Shown piece after piece: positions 35,801 to 45,998 of a stretch of 64,000 bases of DNA (its first letter is position 1; the number at the start of each line of letters is the position of its first letter). The position numbers and the translations under genes were made by a program. A model generated the notes under the pieces. It had not been told where the DNA came from. It saw only the letters and a program-made list of their open reading frames with translations, and ran no database searches. Location of the stretch: NCBI GenBank assembly GCA_021234155.1, contig JAJEKV010000146.1, forward strand, positions 1,178,001 to 1,242,000. The letters run 5' to 3'. The stretch is from Isoetes taiwanensis (taxonomy: Eukaryota > Streptophyta > Lycopodiopsida > Isoetales > Isoetaceae).

Positions 35801-36294
35801 CCAAGCAATGGACTCAACGGGGAGTCATCTACATAAGGGAGATTATTGATGATTTTGTTTACCAAGATTCCAATCTTGCAGATCTAGGAGATGACTCTAG
35901 GCAGCTTTTCAATAGTATTACTCAGAGATTGGCTTATGGAGAATGGCATGATACTAATGTTTTCTGGCATATTAATGGGTTTTGTGGTTATAAAGTCAGC
36001 TTAGCTTACAGGTACCTCAATAGAGACCAAGATGTAACCATCCATTCGAAATGGAACATCGAACCTGACAGGGTTCTCAGAAACCTGAAATTTATGTGGA
36101 AGAGCCCAATTCATCCTAAGATCAAAGCTTTTATGTGGCAACTTTGGCATAAAGCCCTTGCCACGAACAGAAAGAGATGGAGGCTTAATATGTCTAACTC
36201 TGATATCTGTGTTAGATGCTTGCAGGATCAAGAAGATGAAGCACACCTATTTAAAGAGTGCCTATGGGCAGAATGGGTTTTGGAGCTCATTTGA
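32861..36294 (+). pseudogene. LINE ORF2: endonuclease, reverse transcriptase, zf-RVT; frameshifted
   Basis: It starts at ATG 32861 inside the end of ORF1. The first 460 codons are open and hold the L1-type apurinic endonuclease: GITWNIQGINSNSKRGRL, FFQEHKIHD, LAGDFNMVTHS, SYSWNDHRAQPVC and LSDHFPQL. The frame then breaks near 34230, 34620 and 34750. Reverse transcriptase motifs follow: INTSLIALIPKME, FSDYRPISLTNVVYKLIS, SAYLRGRYILDNVV, LKLDITKAFDLVSWAFL, GVKQGCPLAPFLF and FADDTFLF (the YADD box as FADD). The open part 34822-36294 ends with a zf-RVT-like segment, FMWKSPIHPKIKAFMWQLWH and DICVRCLQDQEDEAHLFKEC. It would make the target nick and the cDNA, but the shifts inactivate this copy. Confidence 0.88.
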
Positions 36295-36326
36295 AATGAA
36301 GGCCGAACATTCCGGGCCTTTCTAAT

Positions 36327-36515
36327 ATGCATATCACAGAATTCTTCTTCCCTGAAAACCCTATTGAGTGGAGAAGATATATTCTCATGTGGAGAATGTG
36401 GAAGGGCAGAAACTCCTTAATCTTTAAGGAGGAAATTATATGGCCTACTGCCATCATTAAGCAGGCCCAATATGATATTAATTGGGTCCTAGAGGTATAT
36501 GGAAATCAGCAATAA
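36327..36515 (+). pseudogene. End of LINE ORF2, out of frame
   Basis: WRRYILMWRMWKGRNSLIFK with following helices is the usual 'W..W..RN..IF' tail after zf-RVT in plant LINE ORF2. It is separated from the main frame by a stop at 36292-36294 and a shift. Confidence 0.65.
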
Positions 36516-36530
36516 GGTACATAATTACTT

Positions 36531-36878
36531 ATGTTGGTTTTTTCCTTATTTTCAGGTAATACTTTGATTATGTTCAAAAGACTAAGGTGGAAGAGAATGA
36601 ATCTCCATACAAATGCGCTCTGGTTGACACAATTTGGAGTTGAAGTACCAAATGGACATGGTGAAGACTGTAGCTGCAACTGCGCCTGCCTCTCTTACTA
36701 TGACGAAAAAAGATACATCTTATGCAATGCAAAAGACAAGAAGGACAGATTCAACCCAGGAAAGGCTCATCTATGCAAATGCCCCTACTGCCTTTTCATT
36801 GTAGCCAACAAGGGAATGGGAAGAAAGGACCACTCCAAAAGAGAGCCCAAGAAAAGAAGGTTCTCGGGTGAATACTAA
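36531..36878 (+). CDS. Cys-rich ORF at the LINE 3' end (possible ORF3)
   Basis: 115 codons lying between the end of ORF2 and the LINE poly(A). The basic protein carries a striking cysteine cluster: GEDCSCNCACLSYYDEKRY, ILCNAKDK and HLCKCPYCLF, enough for one or two zinc sites, followed by a Lys/Arg-rich tail (KREPKKRRFSGEY). The first codons contain an acceptor-like TTATTTTCAG, so the true start may differ. I know no LINE family with such a gene. It may be a nucleic-acid-binding protein acquired by the element or a captured exon. Confidence 0.5.
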   Translation: MLVFSLFSGNTLIMFKRLRWKRMNLHTNALWLTQFGVEVPNGHGEDCSCNCACLSYYDEKRYILCNAKDKKDRFNPGKAHLCKCPYCLFIVANKGMGRKDHSKREPKKRRFSGEY

Positions 36879-37088
36879 GCCTTCGGCTTTATCTACTACC
36901 AGTTTATACCTGCAACTGCCATAAACTTTTAACTTTTAACTGTTGTTTGATTTGGGATAGTTGGTTTTGTCAGGGTCAATAACCTACCCTTTCCTAAAGG
37001 TTACCTCCTAAAAGTTAGAGCTCACACTGCTCCCTTTTGTACCTTTATTATACATATTTAATATACACTGCCTTCAATTAAAAAAAAA

Positions 37089-37105
37089 GATCTTGTAGAT
37101 GTACC
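37089..37105. repeat. Target-site duplication, right copy
   Basis: Identical to 30046-30062; follows the LINE poly(A). Confidence 0.95.
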
Positions 37106-38560
37106 ATTATCAAAGATATAGCTGAAAGTCATATGAACCTGTATAGTGAAGAATAAAATTAGAGAACAGACTGAAATTGATAGATTAATCAAAGAACACA
37201 TGCACCAAGAAACACGAAAGGGAGAAGAGAAAAGTGAAAGCATCTTCAAGTATATCCTATGATCTAGCATTATGTTATGTTCTTGCATCGATTTGTCAGA
37301 AGGTACATACATATAACTGTAAGAAATGAAACTCACAACTTGGATGTAATACCTTAACTCACAACTTAGAACAATACCTTAACTGGTGTCCAATAGAAGA
37401 TTGATGACTGATGGAGCATTCGAAGATATCGTGCTACCAAAAAATGTTCTCATGGTTGATACTATATACATGGAGGTACACAATCTAGGCAGACATTCGC
37501 TTTCGTAGGTTGTAAGCAAGGCCTTCTGTGCCAAAGGCTTTGGCTGGAGTCTTGATAAGGTGTTGTGGCTGATCAGACCAGCCTAAATGTGTACATGTGT
37601 TCCATGATAGTGATCTTTGCTAAGTAAACGAAAATAGTGATATGTCGTGTCTATTAGACTGATGTTGCTGCATCCACAAAGGAGGATGAGGAACATGATC
37701 CGGTCTAGTCTTATAGCTTTGTGCAACATTCTATCAAAGAGCAGTAAATAACTTCCTGGAACATTCTATGAAAAAGCAGTGGAGCTTTCTCTTGATTGCA
37801 TTTGCTGCTTGCCGTGGAAGTGTATGTGATGTAAATATGTATTGTCACTGACATCCTGGAAAAAACAAATGTGAGCTTGAGCACAATGCATAAGGCTGTG
37901 GAATGAAGTTGCTTTGATCAAAGCGCCTCTATATGAAACTTTGACATCGTGATAAATCTTAGCAGGGCTGGGAACCAACATTGATATGTCTTGTTTCTTT
38001 AATTAAATGTAGATGAATTCGCTTGTGCAACTAATACATTCTACAACATCGAAATATGTAATCCAAATTAAACAGATGTATATACTGAGATGAAAAGGGC
38101 TCGCCATTTGCGCTCATTATTTGCTATATCAGACTTTGTTCACCAGTGTAAGAATATAATGCGGAAGAACGTAGTAGAGAAATGTATTGTACATTATACG
38201 AATTTGCTACATGTGCATTCCTGAATTATTGCTGTAAATTAGACATCATTGCTAGAAAATTTGCAAATAGCTAACGGTGAACTTAGCATAAGGAAGAATT
38301 TGGTGACACAATCATTCACATAACCATAATTCCGATAAAGGCCATGATGAAGGAACATAGCCACATAGAAGAAAAAAGTAGTAGTTTGAATAGAAGCGAA
38401 AGAAAAAGTTATGCAAAAGCCTATGAACTAAAATGAGGAAGAAAGGTTACCATATTGAGCTTGCCATTTGGTGTAGTGTGGATGAATCTGTTTAAGGATA
38501 GTATGGTTGCCGACCTTCATCGTGTTGCAATGAAACTTTCGTTCACAACGACTTAAGCCA
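37106..38560. other. Gene-poor stretch right of the LINE
   Basis: AT-rich sequence without recognised genes. It continues the pre-insertion locus interrupted at 30062. Confidence 0.45.
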
Positions 38561-38574
38561 ACATAAACATTAAA

Positions 38575-39960
38575 TTAAAACTTTCTTCAAAGTCTATACT
38601 ATAAGCAAGTAAGGAAATTAAATATTAGATCTGCAGAAATATTGGGAGGTGAGGCCAATACCTTTATGTGTCACACTTGAGACATTGATTGTTGCTGGTT
38701 AGATACCTGGAGTATGGAACATGGATCTATCCAAACAGGTGGTTGTTGCCGTCTGTACATAATTCCATATAAAACTTGTATGTGTATGAAAAGAATATTA
38801 GGTTTGGATTTGAAGAGAGGAATAAGACACGGATTACAAAATATATTATGTCAATTCTGGTACTCACATATTATGTTGATTGATTGACGTTATTTACCAG
38901 GTCCACTAAATTGAAGATTCAAATACCAAGTGTACTAAACTGAGGAACAACAGCGGTAAGAATGCCAGTATGATTCATCTGAGGAGGTAGAATTGTTAGA
39001 GAGAATTCCGTGTGAAACCTGTAGATGTTAAGAAGCATGCAATAATATTAAACAGGGTTGTAACAATAAAGATCTCAGGATGTTTGCAATATGAAGAACA
39101 AAAAGGGGAGAGTATTTTAGATCACCTTTTTCGTAGTGTCTTTGAAGTAGTTAAATGGACTGTCGAATGCAGATGAAGCCAGTATTTTGATAGAGCAATG
39201 GTCAGGTAGAAGTGAAATGGGAAGCCATCATTGACGCTTCCTTGTCATGCGCGGTGTTAGAAGTTTGAGCAACGGTGCATCCTCTCCAATTAAATAAATG
39301 TCGGTTAATTATATTCCTTTAGATGATGATATGACTGTTTGTGTCTTCAAAGTTCATAGTATAGGCAAATAAGGAAATTAAATATTAGATCTGCGGAAAT
39401 ATTGGGAGCTGAGGCCAATACCTTTATATATCACACTTGAGACATCGATTGTTGCTGGTTTAGAATATAACCTGCAAAGCTAATTGTATAGTGCATTGCT
39501 AACTGTACATAATTTCATATAAAACCTGTATGTGTATGGAAAGAATATTAGCTTTGGATTTGAAGAGAGGAATAAGACACGGATTACAAAATACATTATG
39601 TCAATTTTGGTACTCACATATTATGTTGGTTGATTGATGTCGCTTCCTTGTCATCTTGTCATGCCTAGTGTTAGAAGTTTGAGCATCGGTGCATAATCGA
39701 ATGTTGCATCACTAAATTTCAAAATGTAACCTAGTTTTGGAGAAGAGTGAATTAGGATGCTTGAGCAGCAAAGAAGGGAGAAAAATATTGGGGGCCACAT
39801 GTAAGACGCATAGCTGCACTAAGGGAGGTAGATGCATAGATATTCGACAGAAGAAAAGAACAGAAAATAATAGAATGAAAGAAATATGTTTGGGATTTAC
39901 CTGATGTATTTGCAAGCTGTTGGAGTGCTTAGATGATGAAATGACTGTTTGTTAAAGTTT
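38575..39960. repeat. Interleaved direct repeats (about 300 bp blocks)
   Basis: The block at about 38582-38890 (AAGGAAATTAAATATTAGATC, TTGGATTTGAAGAGAGGAAT, ACTCACATATTATGTTG) recurs at about 39342-39640. CGCTTCCTTGTCAT with GTTAGAAGTTTGAGCA(A/T)CGG appears at about 39236 and 39641. AGATGATG(A/T)(A/T)ATGACTGTTTG appears at about 39322 and 39932. The array directly flanks the Helitron helicase remnant. Confidence 0.8.
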
Positions 39961-40145
39961 ATGGTAGATCTGCAAATATGCAAAATCAGAAGTATGTGGT
40001 AGTTCGTCAATGACAGTATGAAATTAGGTGTTGCATGCTTGTCGTAAAGGAATGTTTTGGGTGAAGATATAACAGTGTTGCATTTCTTACCTGTAGCTTT
40101 GTTGTGTCGAAATGTAGTATTACGTGTGATGAGTGGTGGCAGAGT

Positions 40146-40870
40146 TTATAGGGCCTCTCTATATACTACGTTTGCCGTGTATGTTGCAATTCCCTGCTGA
40201 TTCATTGATTGTTCCTGCTGGTCGATGATAAGTACTTTTATGTCTTGTTGTCGCCGTGCTCTTGAAAGTGCTACATATAGTTGTCCATGGGCGAAGACAG
40301 GCCTTGGTAAGTAAAGTCCTAGTTGTCGTAGTGTTTGTCCTTGTGCTTTGTTTATTGTCATTGCAAATGCTGGGCGTATGGGAAACTGAGTTCTTTCGAA
40401 TTGGAATGGTAGTTGTGTAGTGCCTGGAGTGAGGGGAATCCTTTGTATGAAGACTCTTTTTCCTATATTCTTTCCAGTAACTATTTCTGTGTCTAGTAGT
40501 CTTTCTCCCATCCTTTTTATGATTAGTCTAGTTCCGTTGTATAGTCCTAGCTTGGTAGAAGTTGTTCTTAGTAGCATGATAATCATTCCGATCTTCAAGG
40601 TAAGTTTATGTGGTGGCATGCCGCTTGGTACCTGGTTGTTGAGGAACTCAGTTGGATAGAGTTGCTGATTTTCTTGGTCAGGTATTCTGTCAGCGCTAAG
40701 ATATGTCTTTGGTTCTCCTGGAAATATGCTTGTGATGATGGCGTTGACTTCATCGACGTGCTCATTTAGGGGAGTGAGTATGGCCCGATCTGTCCAGAAT
40801 TTGGGGTCACTTGCATTCTCTCTTATTCCTGGAAATGTGGCTTCAATGAGGTCACTGAGGTTTTGTACAA
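40146..40870 (-). pseudogene. Helitron/PIF1-type helicase, C-terminal part
   Basis: On the minus strand the frame is open for about 240 codons of helicase: NLSDLIEATFPGIRENASDP, LTPLNEHVDEVNAI, YPTEFLNNQVPSGMPPHKL, LGLYNGTRLI, AFAMTINKAQGQTLRQLGLY and VFAHGQLYVALSRARRQQDI. These are the last motifs of the superfamily-1 helicase of plant Helitrons (rolling-circle DNA unwinding). The N-terminal helicase motifs (Walker A and B) and the Rep domain are absent, so this is a fragment. Its upstream frame continues without a stop into PPR-type sequence at 40870-41015, so the truncation joined two unrelated coding pieces in frame. Confidence 0.88.
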
Positions 40871-41330
40871 AATAATGATAGCCCTCAGTAAGCAGGGAAG
40901 CATAACTACATGCGGCAAGAATGCTGACAAATATGACTTGTTCAAGCACAACTTTTTCACGCTGCATTTGTTGGAAAATATTTAAAGCCTCTATCTCCCA
41001 GACCATGATGAGCATATCCTGCTATTATTGCAGGCATCTTGTCAAAAACATCTTGAGCATTCTTAATATTACCACACTTAGTACATATTAATAAGGGCAT
41101 TGTGAATGACAGGATCAACAAATCCAAGCATAGCATTCCAGGAGACAATGTCTCTTTGTGGCATAGATTGAAGCAACTGAAAAGCTTCTTGCAGATGCCC
41201 ATTTTGAGCATAAACTGTAATCATGACATTATAAGAACTTAGATCATGTTCAGGCATTTGCTTAAACAATTGAAAGGCCTCCTTGAGATAGCCATGCTCA
41301 GCACAGGCAGTAATTATAGCAGGCAACCCA
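40870..41330 (-). pseudogene. PPR protein fragment (PLS/DYW-type repeats)
   Basis: Repeats on the minus strand in two or three frames: ITACAEHGYLKEAFQLFKQM, PEHDLSSYNVMITVYAQNGH, LQEAFQLLQSMPQRDIVSWN, VIHNALINMYTKCGNIKNAQ-type, and NIFQQMQREKVVLEQVIFVS with ILAACSYASLLTEGYHYF. PPR proteins of this class bind organellar RNA and guide editing. No C-terminal E/DYW domain is visible and frames are broken. The last repeat runs in frame into Helitron helicase sequence at about 40870. Confidence 0.8.
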
Positions 41331-42159
41331 TTCTGTCCATATGTTGCAGCTGCTCATAGGGCCTCAGGTTTGTTTCTAAGGCTGAAACCATCAATCGGGA
41401 GCTGGGAAGATGGGCTATACAATGTTTTGTCAGACTCAGGCCCTGAAGTCACTGCTTCCTTTCCTAAAAATCTGACCATTTAAAGCTGGCTGACATGTGC
41501 ACACTTCTGTACCATACACTCCCGTGGGTATCTCTTTTTCTTGTGCGTTGTGGGAGTGGAGGTTATAGTCTTCCAATCAAGTCACATTTAGATGTATAAA
41601 TGCCATTTGCATGCCCAGTCTTAATTCTCATTACCTGTCAGATATATATCCACTTCTCCTTTGGTTGCATTTGGATTGTGGTTTGTGACTTTTGAGGCCA
41701 GAAATTCGGCTAGAATGGGCGCGGAAAAGTAATATTTCTCACCTTGTAGGCACATGTCAAGGTCTGTCATGATATTCCAGGTATATCCACAATAGGTGCT
41801 GACTGCAGTTTGAAAAGAGGCAATTTCCAAAACCAACTGGATGCAGAAGTAAATGAAAAATAAAACTGTAATATGTACATTGCTGGCTGAAGTATTTAGA
41901 GTGCCCAAACTCTCTATTCTGCTGGTATGTAACCCACTTTTCAAAGGTGGGTTAACTTATTAATATGTGTTGCTCTTACCTGACAATAGGTCTGATTTCA
42001 AATATGTGTCGACTTACATGTGATGCTTACATTGCTATAGTTGGAGCTAGATAATTTTGTATAGGTTCCTTAGTGATTAAGTATTATGAGTATTAGCATT
42101 CCTTATTTAAAAGAGAAATTTCAGAGAATGTGGGCTTGGAAATTTAGAGCCTCAACCAC

Positions 42160-43400
42160 TGGGAGTTGAATTTTGTGTCGTATGCATGGAGAAGTATTGT
42201 ACAGTCGCAGCAGAAGGTTGATTCGCCAACATCCCCATGAGTTATGTGCTATTTAACTTCTCCATTTTTAATGCGTTCATTTTTTCTCCTTTCCACAGGG
42301 TGTGGCCATGAGCTTTGTTCCAAGTGTGCCTTGTATCTTTGCTCATCTATATACATCAATGTTATAGCAAGAACTGCAACCCATTGCGCTGCTCCCTTTT
42401 AGCAGTTTTCATGTCCTCCACTTGCTTTGCTTTATAGAGATCTCGAATCAATGAATTAAAGCTGAAAACATTAGGCGGGCAACCCATTATATTAAAAAGT
42501 TGTAGCAGCTCATGGGGCCTCAGATTTTGTTTCTCAGTCTACCATATAGAAGAATGCATGGCTATGGCAGAAATGAGCTCATAACTGCAAGCTCCAGCAT
42601 AATACAGACAGCCAATAGCTCCACCAAGAAACTCAAAACGAAAATACCTGTTTTATAAAATACTTGTTTCATTTACGCATTACAAATTCAAGGGGCATTC
42701 AAAGACCCTGCAAATGCACATTAAAGAATGTTAAATGAATCGTAGGAGTCATCTCTCTTTTGCACTTCTGCCCATTCGCAATGTTTTCTGCACAATATCT
42801 AAGAAGCAAATGCGAGCAAACTATGAGTCTTCTAGAGGAATATGGTAGCTGGTCAAGTAGCACTAAGATGTCCTGTTGCAGACAATTCTGAAACAGGCAT
42901 TTGCTGCAACTTTTGAGAAGAGAAGTACTAATTATGGGAAGTGCAAGGGCCACCAAAGTACACTGCTTGTTCCAGGCATTAATACTGCTTATGAAATATG
43001 TGGATCCTACAAATTTGTTTCATCCAAAGCACTGAAGGTATTATGCATGAACAGGAAAGGCCATTATATAATGCAGTTTCCACACCTTAGAGCTTCAAGT
43101 CGCTGAAGAGTGGCATTACACAGTTGGAAGTTGGAACCATCTTATGCTGCGGTCTATTACCTAAAAGATCTTTGGCAACAAATTAAGGGTGATAATTTAA
43201 CTTGTGGCTTGAGGCAGAAAGTTTGCCTTGATTGCATCTCGGAATGATATGCACAATCTGCTTTGCAATCACTGCTAGTTAGTGGTGAAATGTGGATGAA
43301 ATATGTTGATACTCAACTATGTTTTGGCTGGTGCACCTCCTGCCTTTCCAATTTGCGCATGCGATGGCGGCTTCTCATGAGCATGATTAGCATGAAGATC
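42160..43400 (+). pseudogene. XB3-type ankyrin-RING E3 ligase remnant (RING exons)
   Basis: The plus strand reads FCVVCMEKYCTVAAEG at about 42172-42220. After a 3' splice site (TTTCCACAG) it continues [16 protein letters not shown] at 42301-42350. Joined, these give the RING half typical of plant XB3/XBAT E3 ubiquitin ligases ('[30 protein letters not shown]'). The second half of the RING (CPLCR) is not readable. A later piece PPAFPICACDG near 43340 may be the family's C-terminal tail. Ankyrin repeats were not found to the left, so only the 3' part of the gene is here, with stops. The ORF at 42876-43106 lies between these pieces without known motifs. Confidence 0.65.
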
Positions 43401-43769
43401 CTTCCCTTGCTGAACTATTGTGTTGAATAATTCTCTTGCATATCAAAATCCCGCACGCATGAGCTTTGTTTCAACCTCTTAAGTCTGGCAGAAACCTCTA
43501 TGTTTCCAGGATACGACGGTATCTCTACACTGGTGACCTTGTCTTGGAGTGTTCAGATGCATTGACATTACTAAATGTATTGAGGCAATAGCTGATATCT
43601 TTGGTGGCTTCCTGGACAATCCTTTGAATAGTGGAGAATGATTAGTGCCTCTCATTTAGGTTTAGTGCTTTTGGTGAATTTTGTTGGAGCCACTTGCTTC
43701 AGGGACCTTAGGTCCTTGGTTGAAGGTTCTTGGATTCATCTAAGTAAAGCAGCTACACATTCAACTTGC

Positions 43770-44120
43770 AGTTAAAGGGATAGAAGGTATTTGCAGTATC
43801 CTTGACTATTTTGTTCATGGCATTCCATGAAACCATATTTCCCATGTTGAGAATAAGCTGAAATTATTGTATTCCAGGAACAATCCTTGAGATGACCATG
43901 CTGGATATAAGCTGTGATCATAGTGTTCCATGAGACTATATCGCAGCGAGGCATTTGTTGAAAGAGCCCAAGAGCCATATCCAAGTTCCCTTCCTGAGCA
44001 TAAGCAGAAACCAATATAGTCCCATTGCTTGAAATAGCCTATAACCTTGTTGGATATGGCCATTCTGGCAGTAGGCACATATTAGTGTATTCCATGAAAC
44101 TGTGTCTCTGAATGGCATTT
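43770..44120 (-). pseudogene. PPR protein fragment, frameshifted
   Basis: Minus-strand repeats MPFRDTVSWNTLICAYCQNG, HIQQGYRLFQAM, MVSAYAQEGNLDMALGLFQQ and MPRCDIVSWNTMITAYIQHG lie in overlapping frames. They are the same PLS-type PPR style as at 41 kb and may be from the same parent gene, separated by the XB3 remnant. Confidence 0.8.
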
Positions 44121-44430
44121 GCTCAAAGAGAGGAACATCAGCAAAGGGTCCACATCTTCAGAGGAACCTTTGGGTTTGATATTAAAACCTATAACTTGCA
44201 AGACTTTAGTGGATGCTGACCAGCATTCTGGGGGCTCATTATTTGAGAAATATCAATTTTGCGGAGACATTCAACACTTTAAAGTATGCAATGTGCACAT
44301 AGTATTAAAATAAATCTATAATCAACTGCGATGACTAAATATTGAAGTTAACTCAGCTGCAACGTGAAGACAAAGTAAGTCTATAGTAGAAGTGTCATCG
44401 AGTTGTTTATATCAAGAAATATATGCAATT

Positions 44431-44600
44431 GGCAAGGCCGGTAGCTCATTGATAAAGCACTTGGCTTGTAGGTGGGATCATTGCCCCAGCTGATCCATCC
44501 CAAATCTCCACATGCTATCTGAGCTAGGTTGGCTCATAGTCACAGGCGGGTGCAAGTGTGCCAGGAGAGATGGGGAAGTAAGTAGCTGGTGGTTGATGTT
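44431..44600 (+). repeat. tRNA-derived SINE candidate
   Basis: GGCCGGTAGCTCATTGATAA and AGCACTTGGCTTGTAGG resemble a tRNA D-arm with A box. CCAGCTGATCCATCCC stands where a B box (GGTTCGATCC) should be. It is not a functional tRNA because the T-arm is degenerate. The following GGTTGGCTCATAGTCACAGG section would be the SINE body. No second copy is in the window to fix its ends. Confidence 0.4.
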
Positions 44601-44764
44601 GAAATGCATTATTGGATTTTCTAGTTTGACCTTTCTTCTTTGGTTGCTGCAGCTATAAGGCGCTTGAGTCATCACAGAAGGATGTGATTCTAGGACATGG
44701 AAAACAACAAATACTTGTTGCAGGTTCTGTGGTAGAACACAACAAAAGATTCTTTTCACCATGT

Positions 44765-45998
44765 GACGTGCTCTAAGATACCTATGGTGCTACCTGCTTT
44801 GAGGACACTTGGAGATTTGTTTTGGTAGGTTTCCTGCAGCATGTTCTTCTTGGCATAATATGCATGGGTCCCATTAATAATTAATAATTCTACCAAGTTC
44901 TAAAGCATTTGTGCTACTGAAGGCTTTCAAGATACTAAAAAATGTGTACTTGTGTGGATTTGGGCCTTCTTGTTGCAGATTATGGTACAAAGTAATGGTC
45001 ATAGCCTCTTGAAAGAGCCTTAAATGCATCTTAGAAAGAGCATTCGATTTGCTTCAGTAGGGGTTTGAATTTCACAATCATGCCAAAGAACTGCACCAAA
45101 TATTTGGACCCAAATATTTGTTAGATCAGGTTATGAAGCAATACATATTCAACCCATATCGATCAGTAGAAAGACTCTATGCAATCACTTGGCCATATAA
45201 GCAAAATCTGATCAACTAAATCATATTAGAACAGCACCTGCAGGCATTAATATAACATGAAATATAACATATAAAGCAATTTCTTAAAGTACCCAAGAAT
45301 CGGCATAAGAAACAAAGGTAATCTTAGAACAAAGATGAGCACCTATATCGACATCCTCAATCTTGTATGCAATAGGCTTAGTGATGTCCTTTGAAAGATC
45401 CCTGCACAAATATAATACAAATGAGGAATCTCTTAAGCGCAGCGAGCCTAAAAGACAAACAGAAAACTTTGCACCCCTTTGCTATGCTGTAAAAATCAAT
45501 GATTTTGTTCTTATGCTTCCAAATATACAGTCAAACATTCAAGGCGGCATGCAAGAAGTGCTACATATGGGGACGGGAACTGGCCAAGAAATAATAGACA
45601 TCGGTAATCTACACAGCATTCATAAAATCCATTCCAAATATTAGGTCATAAGAACATAGGAGCGCGTTTAAGATGCTCATTTCATTTTATAAGTTTTCAC
45701 AGAGAATCTGAATGCAGATCTCAAAGATGTGTTGTTCAAGTATAACAAATCAAATATCTATATGTTTTTGAATAGTTGCTGCTGCTCCTGCAGAAACAGA
45801 CCACCAATCTGGAGCATGACAAAGGGGTTCCAGCAACCAAAAAATACAACTCTTTTAATTATTCAATACATAAGCTATTGCGACATCGCGCACAACCAAA
45901 TTTATAGGCACAATTCCTAGAAGCAAGTGAGAAGACAGGATATTCTACACTCCTCAGAAATCCACATTAATCACAATACGCAGTAATTACAATACACC
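44765..45998. other. Spacer with one exon-like piece
   Basis: The minus strand at about 45341-45403 reads DLSKDITKPIAYKIEDVDIG after a CAG acceptor. I do not know the protein. The remainder is without recognised genes. Confidence 0.35.

Larger units (their letters stand above)
30063..37088 (+). mobile_element. Full-length L1-type LINE with target-site duplication
   Basis: 7,026 bp between perfect 17 bp direct repeats, ending in a poly(A) run (37080-37088). Gene order is a small ORF of unknown function (30114-30533), a gag-like ORF1 (30859-32877), ORF2 (32861-36294 with frameshifts; endonuclease, reverse transcriptase, zf-RVT-like end) and a Cys-rich ORF (36531-36878). The perfect duplication says the insertion is not very old, yet ORF2 carries at least three shifts, so this copy is dead or has sequence errors. 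The element sits in a gene-poor region between Helitron-like and repeat DNA. Confidence 0.92.

Noticed and set aside
36001-36246. Minus ORF of 81 codons and other antisense ORFs within the LINE
   Set aside because: Shadows of the reverse transcriptase/zf-RVT frame.
44431-44515. Functional tRNA gene
   Set aside because: A D-arm-like part is present but the T-arm/B box is degenerate and the acceptor ends do not pair; a SINE head is more likely.
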